Shown here: positions 16,542 to 26,572 of the stretch, piece after piece | Position numbering within the stretch: position 1 is the stretch's first letter | How the letters are laid out: every line of letters begins with the position of its first letter | The notes under the pieces: model-generated | Databases searched by the model: none | Told to the model about the DNA's origin: nothing | Seen by the model: only the letters and a program-made list of their open reading frames with translations | Program-made: the position numbers and the translations under genes | From: Ornithinimicrobium flavum | GTDB lineage: Bacteria > Actinomycetota > Actinomycetes > Actinomycetales > Dermatophilaceae | Assembly (NCBI RefSeq): GCF_004526345.1 | Contig: NZ_CP038213.1 | Span: forward strand, 62,001-126,000 | DNA: 64,000 bases | Reading direction: 5' to 3'

Positions 16542-19500
16542 ATGGGTTCACGTACGCCTGGGGGACCCTCCCCACGACGTGCTCTCTCCGGTGTCGCCGT
16601 CGTGGCGCTGACCGGGGCCATGCTGGCCCCGCTCGCCGCCACCGCCGACGACGACGCCTACGTCGCGCCGGGATCACCGGCCCCCGAGAGCAAGATTCAT
16701 GACGGCACCCTGACCGGTGCCGACTTCGTCCCGAACAGCTACTTCGTCCAGCTGGCCGCGCCCGCCACCACCGACGGTGGCTCCGCGGAGCGGATCGAGA
16801 CCCAGCGCGACCAGTTCCTGGCCGACGCGCGGACCGCCGGGGTGGACGTCGAGGTCACGAGCGAGTACTCCACCCTGTGGAACGGTCTCGCCGTCACCAC
16901 CGACGAGGGGTCGCTGACGACCCTGGCCGGCTCCGACGTCGTGGAGGCCATCTTCCCGATGGGTGTCATCGACGCACCCGTCCGGCCCGAGGGCGAGGAC
17001 TACGCCCCGCAGATGGGCACCGCCAAGGGCATGACCGGTGCGGACATCGTGCACAGCGAGCTCGGCATCACCGGCGCGGGCATCAGGATCGGCATCATCG
17101 ACACCGGTGTCGACTACGACCACCCCGACTTCGGTGGCGGGGGCGTTCCCGACGGCGACACCTTCCCGACCGAGCGCGTCGCCTTCGGCTACGACTTCGT
17201 CGGCGACAGCTTCAACGCCAGCTCCGCGGACGGGGACGCCTACCAGCCGATCCCCATGCCGGACGAGGACCGGACGACTGCCAGGGCCACGGCACCCACG
17301 TGGCCGGCATCTCCTCCGCCGACGGCGAGGTGACCGGCGTCGCCCCCGACTCGATCATCGGTGCCTACCGTGTCTTCGCGCTGCGAGGGCTCGACGACCG
17401 CGGAGATCATGCTGCACGCCATGGAGAAGTCCCTCGAGGACGGTATGGACGTCGTGAACCTGTCCATCGGCTCGGCCTTCTCCTCGTGGTCGGAGTACCC
17501 GACCGCACGTGCCACCGACGCGCTCGCCCGCGAGGGCGTCGTCGTCGCCGCCTCCATCGGCAACTCCGGCGCCAACGGGCTCTACTCCGGCGGCGCCCCC
17601 GGCGTCGGGCGGGACACGATCGGCGTCGGCTCGGTCGACAACACCTTCTTCATGGCCAACTACTTCGTGGACCACGAGGGCAACGAGGTCACCTACGTCA
17701 CGGGCACCTCTGTCCCGGCCCCGCCCACCGAGGGCACCTCGACGGTGGTGGCCGTCGCCGAGCCGGGCTCCGACGCAGCGCGGACCTGCAACGCTGACGG
17801 CACGATCCCCGTCCCCTTCACGCCGGAGCAGGCAGCCGCGATCGAGGGCAACTGGGTCCTCATCGAGCGCGGTGGCTGCTCCTTCTACGACAAGGCCGCT
17901 CGCGGCCAGGCCGCCGGTGCCGCGGGCGTCATCATCTACAACAACACCGCGGGCCTGCTCACCCCCAGCGTGGCCGGCGACCCTCCGGTCACGATCCCGG
18001 TGATCATGGTTCCGCAGGCCGACGGCCAGCGGATGGTGAACGACGCGCTCTGGCCCGACCAGGACCCGATCGAGATCACCTGGACCGACGAGATGCTGTC
18101 CTCGCCGAGCCCGACGGGCGGCCTGATGAGCTCCTTCAGCTCCTTCGGGACCACGGCCGACCTCTGGTACAAGCCGGACCTGTCCGCTCCCGGTGGGCAG
18201 ATCTACGCTCCCTACCCGCTGGAGAACGGTGCCTACGCGACCCTCTCCGGCACCTCGATGGCGTCCCCGCACGTCGCCGGCGCCGCGGCGCTCATGCTCG
18301 AGGCCGAGCCCGGTCTGTCCGTCGAGGACGTCAAGCTGCGCCTGCAGAACAGCTCGGAGCAGGTCCCGCTGAACATCGCCCCGTCCGTCGGCCTGGAGGT
18401 CGTGCACCGGCAGGGCAGCGGCGTCTGATCCAGATCGACGACTCGATCCTGGCCGACGTCCTGATCGAGCCCGGTCTGGTCCAGCTCGGCCAGCAGCTGG
18501 CCGGCGAGACCAGCACCAGCACGGTGACGGTCTCCAACCGCACCGACGCCGCGCAGGTCTTCACGCTCAGCCACACGCCCGCCGTGTCCACCTCGGGCAC
18601 CGCGAACGACTGGTTCTACACCCTCTGGCCGGCTGAGGTCACCCACCCCGAGACGGTCACGGTGCCGGCCGGTGGCTCGGTCGACGTCCCGCTCGTCATC
18701 ACCTCTCCGGAGGCGGACGAGGAGGAGATGAGCCCGAACTTCGGCGGCTACGTGCAAGCCCCGCCGAGGAGGACGGTGCGGTCTACAGCGTGGCCTACGG
18801 GGGCTCGGCCTTCGACCTGCAGGACATCGAGGTGCTGGCCGACATGACCACCGGTCTGGAGCTGCCCGCCCTGGCCCACGTCACCGCGTGCGAGGTCTGG
18901 GACGGCATCGACTGCGTCGCCGGCGGCAGCTACGCCCTCGCCGACGAGGACGCCGAGTACACGATGGGTCGGGGTGACCACCCGGTCTTCCTGATCCACT
19001 TCGAGCACCAGGCCCGGCACATGCGCTGGGAGGTCTTCGCCGCGAACGAGGACGGCACCGCGGGCGAGTCCCTCGGCACCGTCGCGGCCGTGGACTATCT
19101 GGCCCGCACCGCCACCCGCAACGGCTTCTCGGCCTGGAGCTGGGACGGCATGGTGGTCGACGAGGCCACCGGTGCTCGTCACCGCGTGCCCGCCGGCGAC
19201 TACGTGATGGAGATCGACGTCACCAAGGCCAGCGCCTGGAACGACGACCGTGAGCCCGGGGTGGAGTCCTACTCCAGCCAGAGCTTCTCGATCATGTGGC
19301 CGGGTCAGGGCCCCGACGTCAACCGCGTCGCCGGTCACGACCGCTACGCCACCGCCGCCGAGCTCGCGGTCATGCGCTTCGAGCCCGGTGTGGGGACGGT
19401 CTTCGTCGCCAACGGCCTGGACTTCCCGGACGCCGTCGCGCGGCGGCGCGCTCGCGGTGGAGGACGAGGGTCCGGTCCTGCTGACCCGCGAGGGCAGCCT

Positions 19501-20215
19501 GCCGGGTGCGACCCGGTTGGCGCTGCAGGACCTGCAGCCCGAGCGGATCGTCGTCCTGGGCGGGAACGGTGTCGTCAGCGAGGCCGTGATGGCCGAGCTG
19601 GGCGGGTATGCCGACGAGGTCGAGCGGGTCGCCGGCAGCGACCGCTACCGCACGGCGGCGGCGATCGCCCAGGAGTGGGCCGCCAGCGACGTGGTCTTCC
19701 TCGCCAGCGGGCAGGACTTCCCGGACGCGCTGTCCGCGGCGGCCGCCGCCGGCGTCGAGGGCGCCCCGGTCCTGCTGACCCGTCAGCACGGTCTGCCGGG
19801 TGCGACCATGGCCGAGCTGGAGCGGCTGGCGCCGTCGACGGTCTACGTCATCGGTGGCGACGCGGCGGTGTCCGACGAGGCCGCCCAGGAGGCCGGCTGG
19901 TACGCCGACGAGGTCGTCCGCCTGGGTGGTGCGGACCGTTACCGCACCGCCTCCCACGTGGCGCAGGAGTTCTTCCCGACGCCGACCAACGAGGCCTTCC
20001 TGGCCACCGGCATGGACTTCCCCGACGCGCTCGCCGCGGCTCCGGCCGCCGCGATGAACGGCGGACCGGTCCTGCTGACCCGCCCGGCCTCGCTGCCCTC
20101 GGCCACGGTGACCGCCCTGGACGCGATCCGCGCCCAGACGATCACCCTGGTCGGTGGGTTCGGCGCCATCTCGCTGGAGGTCCAGGAGACCCTCGAGCGG
20201 CACGTCTACCCGTGA
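16542..20215 (+). pseudogene. secreted S8 (subtilisin-like) peptidase with PA domain and CWB2 repeats, five frameshifts
   Basis: Reconstructed, this is a protein of about 1,220 residues. It has a signal peptide (RRALSGVAVVALTGAMLAPLAATA), an I9-type propeptide and an S8 catalytic domain with Asp ([12 protein letters not shown]), His (GHGTHVAG) and Ser (GTSMASPHVAG). A PA insert (IERGGCSFYDKA) interrupts the catalytic domain. A beta-rich C-terminal region is followed by three CWB2 cell-wall-binding repeats (RVAGSDRYRTA, DFPDAL, GPVLLTR). Single-base shifts near 17270, 17385, 18425, 18762 and 19440 split it, and all domains remain well conserved between them. Sequence error is likely. If real, the protein is inactive. 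The start is the ATG 9 nt after GGAG. Confidence 0.8.
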
Positions 20216-20258
20216 GGTCGAACCTCCACGGGTGACCCGCCCCTCGGGTGATCCACCA

Positions 20259-20294
20259 GGAAGCCCCCCGGACCCTTCGGTCCGGGGGGCTTCC
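20259..20294 (+). terminator. strong hairpin terminator after the S8 peptidase gene
   Basis: A perfect 16-bp stem (GGAAGCCCCCCGGACC and its complement) encloses a CTTC loop. It lies 43 nt after the stop codon, between convergent genes, with no T run. Confidence 0.8.
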
Positions 20295-20302
20295 CGCTGC
20301 AC

Positions 20303-20346
20303 CCGGTCTGCGGCGCCGCCCGGGTCCGCCGGTCTGCGGCGCCGCC
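20303..20346. repeat. short direct repeat, 26-bp period
   Basis: CCGGTCTGCGGCGCCGCC occurs at 20303 and again at 20329, just beyond the terminator. Related GC-rich fragments continue into the end of the DUF305 gene. Confidence 0.6.
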
Positions 20347-20398
20347 GGGTCAGCCGGTGCGACGCCGCCGGCGTCAGCCCGTGAGGCGCCGCCCGCCG

Positions 20399-21154
20399 TC
20401 AGCCCGTGAGCCGCTCGCGGATCTGGGCCATCCGGTCGATCTCCACGCTCTGCTCGACGTGCACGTCGCTCGACATCTCCACGGCCCGCACGTCGATCCC
20501 CTCGACGCCGTGCGTCTCGGCCATCGCCAGGGCGCCCTCGTGGTGCCGGGTCATGAGGTCCAGGAAGAGCAGGTCCGCCTCCCGGCCGCTGGCGGCGGCG
20601 AGGGCCTCGAGCTCCTCGGGGGACGCCATACCGGGCATGTCGGCGTGGTCGGACCCGTGTCCGGCGTGCCCGGACCCCGCGGTGCCGGCGCCACCGTCGA
20701 CCGCCCGCGCCACCTGGCCGCCCATCCTCGCGACGTCCACCCCCGCGTCGACCGCCTCCTGCGGCACCGGGCGGTCGTGCTGGACGAGCCAGGTGGCCAT
20801 CGCCTGCAGCTCGGGACCCTGGGCGGCCTCGATGCGGGCGGCCAGTGACCGGACCTGCTCGTCCTGCAACCCCTCCCTCGAGCGCTCCACCATCTCGATC
20901 GCCTGGCTGTGGTGGATGATCATCTCCGCCATGAAGCGGGCGTCCGCGTCGTTGTGCTGCGGTGCGGGCACCTCGACCGGGCCGGTGTGGGTCGTGTTGG
21001 CCTCCCCCGGTCGACCCGGCTGGAGGACCGGTCCGTCGGGGGTGACGGTCGCCATCGCGCTCGCCGCCGGGTCCTCGGCGGTGCAGCCCGACATGGCCAG
21101 ACCGAGCACGAGCAGGACGGGGGCGAGGGCGACCCGGGGGGCGGCGAACGGCAT
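20399..21154 (-). CDS. DUF305 lipoprotein
   Basis: Exported lipoprotein of 251 residues. A signal peptide ends in the lipobox LAMSGC (Cys24). Two DUF305 halves follow, each with a helix carrying a His pair: MAEMIIHHSQAIEMV and LDLMTRHHEGALAMA. The linker is His/Met-rich (GHAGHGSDHADMPGM). DUF305 proteins are ferritin-like helical proteins often linked to copper or other metals, and metal binding is suggested by these residues. The ATG at 21154 is used, and a TTG at 21184 is possible. It is divergent from the LVIVD protein gene. Confidence 0.87.
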   Translation of the reverse strand: MPFAAPRVALAPVLLVLGLAMSGCTAEDPAASAMATVTPDGPVLQPGRPGEANTTHTGPVEVPAPQHNDADARFMAEMIIHHSQAIEMVERSREGLQDEQVRSLAARIEAAQGPELQAMATWLVQHDRPVPQEAVDAGVDVARMGGQVARAVDGGAGTAGSGHAGHGSDHADMPGMASPEELEALAAASGREADLLFLDLMTRHHEGALAMAETHGVEGIDVRAVEMSSDVHVEQSVEIDRMAQIRERLTG

Positions 21155-21178
21155 ACCTCCCACCTCAGCACAGAGGAC

Positions 21179-21261
21179 GGTCAAGATTCAGCAAGGGAAG
21201 TCTCTGCATTCGGTCAAGAATGCGTGCGCCTTTGGTCAAGACCTCAAGAGTTTGGCAAAGA
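21179..21261. promoter_or_regulatory. GGTCAAGA repeats between divergent secreted-protein genes
   Basis: GGTCAAGA is at 21179, 21212 and 21234, with a variant GGCAAAGA at 21254. The first two are 33 bp apart and the next step is 22 bp, both multiples of 11. A pair with identical 33-bp spacing precedes the deacetylase gene at 29920 and 29953. Confidence 0.5.
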
Positions 21262-21340
21262 ATGCGCCGAACCCCTGCCGCGGGGCTGGACCCGGGGTTA
21301 GTTTCGCCGTTGACCAGTCCCTCCGAACGGAAGGTCCACC

Positions 21341-22805
21341 ATGACCTCTACACCACGACGACGTGGTCCCGGGCGTGTCCTCACCGGCGTGCTCGGTGCG
21401 CTCACCCTCACCGTGGGCGCCGGCCTGGCGGCGGGCTCCCGCCGCCGTCGCCGAGGCGCCCGACGACACCCTGGAGAGCCTCCGGGCCACCTCGGCACAG
21501 CTCGCGACCGCCTCCGAGGACGTCTCCACGAGCGACAACATGACCCACCTGGCCAACCTGCCGATCCCCGCCGCGTTCGACAACGCGATCGGCTCCGACC
21601 TGGCCTTCCAGGACGACCTGGCCTTCATCGGCAGCTACGCCGGCTTCTGGGTCGCCGACATCTCCGACCCGGCCAACCCCAGCGTCGTGGCCCAGGTCCT
21701 GTGCCCGGGCGGTCAGGGCGACATCACTGTCGAGGGTGACCTGCTCTTCCTGTCCGTCGACGCCGCGCGCAGCGACGACACCTGCGCGAGCACCTCCTCG
21801 AGCGCCGCCAACCCGGACGCGTGGGAGGGGATGCGCATCTTCGACATCAGCGACGTGAGCGACCCGCAGTACGTCGCGGCGGTCCGCACCGACTGCGGCT
21901 CGCACACCCACACGCTGGTGCCGAGCAAGAACAAGAAGAACATCTACGTCTACGTCAGCAGCTACGGGCCGCGCAGCAACTACCCGAACTGCCAGCCGCC
22001 GCACGACAAGATCTCGATCATCGACGTGCCGGTGGCCGACCCGGCCGCCGCCGCGATCGTGGCCACCCCGAACCTCTTCGCCGAGGACGAGGGCGGCAAC
22101 CCGGGCGGCAACGGCTCGTCGACCACCGCCGGCTGCCACGACATCACGGCCTACCCCAACATCAACAAGGCCGCCGGCGCGTGCATGGGTGACGGGATCA
22201 TCCTCGACATCACGCACCCGACGAAGCCCAAGGTCATCGAGCGGGTGCGGGACACCGAGAACTTCGCGTTCTGGCACTCGGCCACGTTCAACCAGAAGGC
22301 CGACAAGGTCGTCTTCACCGACGAGCTCGGTGGCGGGGGTGCCGCGACGTGCGTCGAGGCCGTGCCGGACACCAAGGGCGCCAACGCGATCTACTCGATG
22401 AACTCGCGCGGCCAGCTCGACCACCAGAGCTACTACAAGATCCCGCGGACCCAGACCGACACCGAGAACTGCGTGGCCCACAACGGCTCGCTCGTCCCGG
22501 TCAAGGGCAAGGACCTGATGGTGCAGGCGTGGTACCAGGGCGGGGTCTCCGTGTGGGACTTCACCGACAGCCAGGCCCCTGAGGAGTTCGCCCACTTCGA
22601 GCGCGGCCCGATCGACGAGGACGAGCTGGTGCTCGGCGGGTCGTGGTCGGCGTACTACTACAACGGCCACATCTACTCCTCGGACATCACCCGGGGGCTG
22701 GACGTGATCGCGATCGACGACGAGCGCACCGACCCTGCGGCCAAGGTGCGGATGGACACCCTCAACCCGCAGACCCAGCCGCGCTACGTGGGCAACGGCA
22801 ACTAG
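21341..22805 (+). CDS. secreted LVIVD-repeat (beta-propeller-like) protein, one frameshift near the N-terminus
   Basis: About 487 residues once one shift is corrected. The ATG at 21341 follows GGAAGG by 7 nt and encodes a signal peptide (RVLTGVLGALTLTVGAGLAAG). One extra C near 21440 moves the rest into the next frame, which is open from 21363 to 22805. Repeats such as FIGSYAGFWVADISDP, MRIFDISDVSDP and GVSVWDFTDSQ mark LVIVD-type propeller blades. The function is unknown. Secretion and association with the cell surface are inferred, and a DUF305 lipoprotein is divergently encoded. Confidence 0.8.
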
Positions 22806-22825
22806 CCGATCGCCCACAGGCCGAC

Positions 22826-22897
22826 CGACGCACCGGTCGGCAGGAGCTCCCCCCGGGCCGTGGCCCGGGACCCGGGCCCCTGCCGGCCGGTGCGTCG
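22826..22897. terminator. 19-bp inverted repeat between convergent genes
   Basis: Arms 22826-22844 and 22879-22897 match at 18 of 19 positions around a 34-nt GC-rich loop. It probably terminates the LVIVD gene and the ArsA operon from both sides. Confidence 0.65.
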
Positions 22898-22907
22898 TCG
22901 TGGGAGA

Positions 22908-23990
22908 TCAGCCGAGGTATGCCGCCAGCCTGGCCAGGCCCTCCTCGCCCAGCACCTCGCCGGGCAGGAGGGGGACCTCGACCCGGGGGATGCCGGGCAG
23001 GGCCTGGTCGAGCTGCCCGAGGTAGCCGTCCTCGACCTCGCGGCGGGCGGCCAGCAGGTCCCCGGCGTCGCCGGGCGAGCGCTTGTTGACCACGAGCGCC
23101 CCGACGCTCATCCGCGAGCGGCCCAGCTGCTCGTGCAGCTCGATCGTCTCGAGGACGGGAAGCCGCTCGGCCGCCAGCACGATGACGAAGGCCGAGCGCA
23201 CGGGGTCCTGCAGCACCTCGCGCAGCGCGCGGAAGCGCTCCTGCCGCCGGTCCAGGATCGCCCGGATCTCCGCGTCCCGCCGGGCGCGGCGGTCGGGGCC
23301 GCCCACCGGTCCACCGGAGGAGGGGTCCCCCGTCCCACCGGCACCGGACCCCGGCCCACCGGCCGAGCCCGGCTCCGCGCCATACCTCGGCGTGATCCCG
23401 ATGATGCCCGCCGCCCGTCCGTCGCCGCGGTCGCCCTCCAGCCCGCGCAGCGCGGCGCCGAAGCGTGCCGACCGGTCCTGCCGGCGCAGCAGGCCCTCCG
23501 TCCACGCCTGCATCAGCTCGGGCAGGGCGACGAGCCGGGAGGTGTGCCCGCTGGGGGCGGTGTCGAAGATGACCAGCTCGTCGCGCTCCCGCCCCTCCAC
23601 GACCTCGGCGACCCGCTCCAGCACCGCGGCCTCGTGGGTGCCGGGGGCGTCGCGGGCGAGGTCGAGGTGCTTGCCGATCTCCTTGTGCAGGTGCTCGGGC
23701 ATGAGCTTGCGCATCGTCGTGCGCACGGCGGCCAGGTGCTCGTCGGTCGTGCGGGCCGGGTCGATCTCCACGCCGCGCAGCAGCGGCGCCAGCTCGACCG
23801 GTCGGTCGCCGATGCGGCGCTGCCACAGGTGGCCGAGGTTGTGCGCCGGGTCGGTCGAGACGAGGAGCACCCGCCGCCCGCCGCGAGCCTGGGCGAGCGC
23901 CAGGGCGGAGGCGACGGCGGTCTTGCCGACGCCCCCCTTGCCCCCGACGAAGAGCACCTCGCGGGTGGCGGCCAGCTCGGACAGGGTCAC
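22908..23990 (-). CDS. ArsA family ATPase
   Basis: P-loop ATPase of 360 residues with the deviant Walker A GGKGGVGKT at residues 16-24, switch motif STDPAHNL and Walker B region VIFDTAPSGHTSRL. These mark the ArsA/Get3 branch of the SIMIBI class. A Gly/Pro-rich insertion (about residues 210-240) interrupts the middle. The start is GTG with AAAGGAC upstream. It follows the cory-CC-star gene by 46 nt and CstA lies upstream in the same direction. No arsenical pump gene is present, so a role in membrane-protein handling is more likely than arsenite export. Confidence 0.87.
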   Translation of the reverse strand: MTLSELAATREVLFVGGKGGVGKTAVASALALAQARGGRRVLLVSTDPAHNLGHLWQRRIGDRPVELAPLLRGVEIDPARTTDEHLAAVRTTMRKLMPEHLHKEIGKHLDLARDAPGTHEAAVLERVAEVVEGRERDELVIFDTAPSGHTSRLVALPELMQAWTEGLLRRQDRSARFGAALRGLEGDRGDGRAAGIIGITPRYGAEPGSAGGPGSGAGGTGDPSSGGPVGGPDRRARRDAEIRAILDRRQERFRALREVLQDPVRSAFVIVLAAERLPVLETIELHEQLGRSRMSVGALVVNKRSPGDAGDLLAARREVEDGYLGQLDQALPGIPRVEVPLLPGEVLGEEGLARLAAYLG

Positions 23991-24036
23991 GGGGGTCCTT
24001 TCGGTGCGGCGGTGGGCGTCCGGGGAGCGCCCGGGC

Positions 24037-24312
24037 TCAGCAGCAGGAGAAGTGGTCGAGCGGGCTGCGGTCCATCCCCATGCGCCGGTGCCAGTCGTGG
24101 AACTGCTCGTAGACGACCGGCAGCAGCTCGACCGTGTAGTAGCTCGCCGGGTTGGGCACCCCGAGCGCCTCGGCCATGACGATGACGAGGAAGAGGTCGT
24201 CCTCGTCCTGGCGGGCGCGCGCGAAGGTGCGGCGGTAGGGACCGCTGTAGAACTCCTGCAGCCCCGCCGCCACCTTCGACAGGCGGCTGCGGGGCTGCGG
24301 GGAGTCGGTCAT
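24037..24312 (-). CDS. cory-CC-star protein
   Basis: Small protein of 91 residues ending in ...DHFSCC-stop, which is the hallmark of the actinobacterial cory-CC-star family. The middle (DEDDLFLVIVMAEALGVPNPASYYTVELLPV) is conserved-looking. It precedes the ArsA ATPase and follows cstA, an arrangement I recall from corynebacteria and relatives. Two terminal Cys residues could bind metal or be modified. The start is fixed by a TACCCT box 6 nt upstream of the ATG. The function is unknown. Confidence 0.8.
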   Translation of the reverse strand: MTDSPQPRSRLSKVAAGLQEFYSGPYRRTFARARQDEDDLFLVIVMAEALGVPNPASYYTVELLPVVYEQFHDWHRRMGMDRSPLDHFSCC

Positions 24313-24318
24313 ACGACC

Positions 24319-24324
24319 AGGGTA
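24319..24324 (-). promoter_or_regulatory. -10 box (TACCCT) of leaderless cory-CC-star/arsA operon
   Basis: TACCCT on the minus strand lies 6 nt before the ATG at 24312. The small gene and arsA may therefore be transcribed separately from cstA. Confidence 0.45.
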
Positions 24325-24381
24325 TGCCGTGCCCCTCCCGGCCGGTGCCTGCCTCGGCGACCGGTCGGGAGGGCGGGTCGG

Positions 24382-26172
24382 TCAGTCGCGCGTCGGCGGC
24401 TGGTCGTCCCGGTGGCGCTGGTGGTGGTGGCCGGCGTCGGTGTCCTCGTGCGGCGCCGGGCTGTCCAGCCCGATGGCGATCTCGGCGACGCTGAGCTCAC
24501 GCAGCTCGGCGTCGTCGTCCCCGGGGTAGTCCCGGGCGGTGCGCATGGAGTTGATCGCCTCCACGATGACCCAGACGGCCGCCACGATGATGATGACGTC
24601 CAGGACGAGGAGCAGCCAGTTCCTGGCCTCCCAGAAGGTCCCGAGCTGGATGAACGCCGCGTAGATCGTCATGAAGGCGACGAACGCCAGCGGGATGAGC
24701 GCGGGCAGCGGCGAGCGGCGGCGACGCAGGAGCATGATCGCCAGGATCGACAGCGTGAGGGCGGCCATCAGCTGGTTGGTCGTGCCGAAGAGCGGCCAGA
24801 TGAGCAGACCGCCCGAGCCGTCTGCGCCGGCGCCGAAGGTCAGGGCCAGCGCGATGCCGACGGCGACGACCGTCGCGACGATCTTGTTGAGGGAGACCCC
24901 GGCGATCTCGCCGATCTCCTGGACGACGAAGCGCTGCAGGCGCACGCCGGTGTCCATCGTCGTGGCCGCGAAGAGGATCGCGGTCGTCGCCATGATGGTG
25001 GCCGACAGCGACTGCGGCAGGCCGATGCCGGCCTCGACGATGGCGCCGCCACCGTTGACGAACGCGACCACGCCGCCGTCGTTGAACTTCTGGTAGACGC
25101 CCTCCCACTCCGCCAGCGAGGCGAAGCCGGCGGTGGTGGCGATGATCGAGCCGAGCGCCAGCAGGCCCTCGCCGACCGCGCCGAAGTAGCCGACGAAGCG
25201 GGCGTCGCTCTCCTTGTCCAGCTGCTTGGAGCTGGTCCCCGAGCTGACCATGCCGTGGAAGCCGGAGATGGCGCCGCAGGCGATCGTGACGAAGAGCAGC
25301 GGCACCAGAGACGGGGTGCCCTCCGGCGGGGAGGAGTTGTACATCGGGGCGACGACCTCGGGCCGGGCGATGAGGACCGCGCCGTAGAGGATGCCCAGGG
25401 CGATGAACAGCTGCAGGCCGTTGATGTAGTCACGCGGCTGGAGCAGCATCCAGACCGGCAGCATCGAGGCGATGCCGGCGTAGATGAACAGGATGACGAT
25501 CCAGAAGGAACGCTCCGGCAGGCCCAGGACGGTGTCCGGGAGCTCGATGGGGTTGTTGTCGCCGATCCAGATGAGGGTGTAGAGCGCGACCACGCCCACG
25601 ACCGAGACGAGCGGCAGGTTCCAGTTGAAGCGGTAGATCGCCTGGCCTACGAGGAGCGCCACCAGGAGCGCGCCCCAGGTCGGGATGACGGCGGTCGGGG
25701 TGGAGACCAGCAGGTTGGCGATGACGACCGAGAAGGCCGCGTTGACCATCAGCAGCAGCAGGAAGATGACGACCAGGAAGAGGTTGCGGCCGCGGGCGCC
25801 GATGTAGCGGCCCGACAGGGCGCCGATCGACTGGCCCTTGTTGCGGATGGAGGCCCACAGGGCACCCATGTCGTGCATGCCGGCGAAGAAGACGGTGCCG
25901 ATCGTGACCCAGAGGAAGGCGGGCAGCCAGCCCCAGATGACGGCGATGGCCGGGCCCACGATGGGCGCGGCGCCCGCGACGGAGGTGAAGTGGTGACCCC
26001 AGAGGACGTACTTGTTCGTGGGGACGTAGTCGACGCCGTCCTGCAGCTGGTGGGCCGGGGTCGGGATGGAGTCGTCGAGGGCGTAGATCTTCTCCGCGAG
26101 GAACTTGCTGTAGAGCGCGTACCCCGCGATGATCATCGCCACGCCGACGAGGGCGAGGACGAGCGAGTTCAT
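24382..26172 (-). CDS. cstA: carbon starvation protein CstA (peptide/pyruvate transporter family)
   Basis: Polytopic membrane protein of 596 residues with about 15 hydrophobic segments. Family stretches are TNKYVLWGHHFTSVAGAAPI, VTIGTVFFAGMHDMG, GFHGMVSSGTSSKQL and WPLFGTTNQLMAAL. CstA/BtsT proteins import peptides or pyruvate during carbon limitation. The N-terminus begins directly with a membrane helix and the C-terminal tail is polar and His-rich (HEDTDAGHHHQRH). The ATG at 26172 has GGGAG upstream. The usual YbdD-like small partner is absent, and the cory-CC-star gene takes the downstream position. Confidence 0.93.
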   Translation of the reverse strand: MNSLVLALVGVAMIIAGYALYSKFLAEKIYALDDSIPTPAHQLQDGVDYVPTNKYVLWGHHFTSVAGAAPIVGPAIAVIWGWLPAFLWVTIGTVFFAGMHDMGALWASIRNKGQSIGALSGRYIGARGRNLFLVVIFLLLLMVNAAFSVVIANLLVSTPTAVIPTWGALLVALLVGQAIYRFNWNLPLVSVVGVVALYTLIWIGDNNPIELPDTVLGLPERSFWIVILFIYAGIASMLPVWMLLQPRDYINGLQLFIALGILYGAVLIARPEVVAPMYNSSPPEGTPSLVPLLFVTIACGAISGFHGMVSSGTSSKQLDKESDARFVGYFGAVGEGLLALGSIIATTAGFASLAEWEGVYQKFNDGGVVAFVNGGGAIVEAGIGLPQSLSATIMATTAILFAATTMDTGVRLQRFVVQEIGEIAGVSLNKIVATVVAVGIALALTFGAGADGSGGLLIWPLFGTTNQLMAALTLSILAIMLLRRRRSPLPALIPLAFVAFMTIYAAFIQLGTFWEARNWLLLVLDVIIIVAAVWVIVEAINSMRTARDYPGDDDAELRELSVAEIAIGLDSPAPHEDTDAGHHHQRHRDDQPPTRD

Positions 26173-26201
26173 GGTGGCTCCCGGTGACGGATGAGACGGG
26201 T

Positions 26202-26213
26202 GTGAATTGTCAC
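26202..26213. promoter_or_regulatory. GTGA-N4-TCAC dyad upstream of cstA
   Basis: GTGAATTGTCAC resembles CRP/GlxR half-sites, but the spacer is 4 bp rather than 6. cstA genes are cyclic-AMP controlled in other bacteria. This site is only suggestive. Confidence 0.25.
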
Positions 26214-26350
26214 GCTAGCCCCGCACTTCCCTGCCGCCTCACAGGAAGTTCCCGTTCGGCGAGAAAGTTACCCGTTCGTGATGTATGCGGCCCCCGCGTG
26301 CCCTGTATCGCCGCGCCCGCCCCGCGACCGCCCGCCGTCGCGCCCCGCCG

Positions 26351-26446
26351 CGCCCCGTGAGCGCGCGCCGCACCGCGCCCCGTGAGCGCGCGCCGCGCGC
26401 GCCCCGTGAGCGCGCGCCGCGCCGCGCCCCGTGAGCGCGCGCCGCG
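26351..26446. repeat. 24/25-bp GC-rich tandem repeat, four copies
   Basis: The unit CGCCCCGTGAGCGCGCGCCG begins at 26351, 26376, 26400 and 26425. It fills the gap upstream of cstA, beside palindrome copy 1. No coding potential is supported. Confidence 0.8.
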
Positions 26447-26498
26447 CCGCCGCGCGCCGCGCCGCCGCCCGTCGCGCCCCGCCCCGCCCGCGTTCCCC

Positions 26499-26565
26499 TA
26501 TGGACAAGGAAGATCGTCATAGGCAAGGTCGAGAGCCTTGTCCATGTCGATCCTCCTTGCCTATC
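26499..26565. repeat. 67-bp palindromic element, copy 1 (inverted orientation)
   Basis: A 30-bp arm, 7-bp centre TCGAGAG and 30-bp arm, with inner stem GGCAAGG/CCTTGTC and outer stem GGACAAGG/CCTTGCC. It ends 8 bp from the stop of the 26573-26842 gene. Other copies are at 38724-38790 and 40043-40109 in the opposite orientation. Confidence 0.85.
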
Positions 26566-26572
26566 CAGGGCC

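Noticed and set aside
23083..26187. Very long open frames antisense to the ArsA and CstA genes and in other places
   Set aside because: They arise from GC-rich third positions. Their products are rich in Arg, Gly, Pro and Ala without domains, and the opposite strand carries well-recognised genes.
26499..26565. A conserved peptide encoded across the three palindromes (pattern DKED..REPCPC)
   Set aside because: The similarity follows from the DNA repeat itself. There is no start context or independent codon-level conservation.
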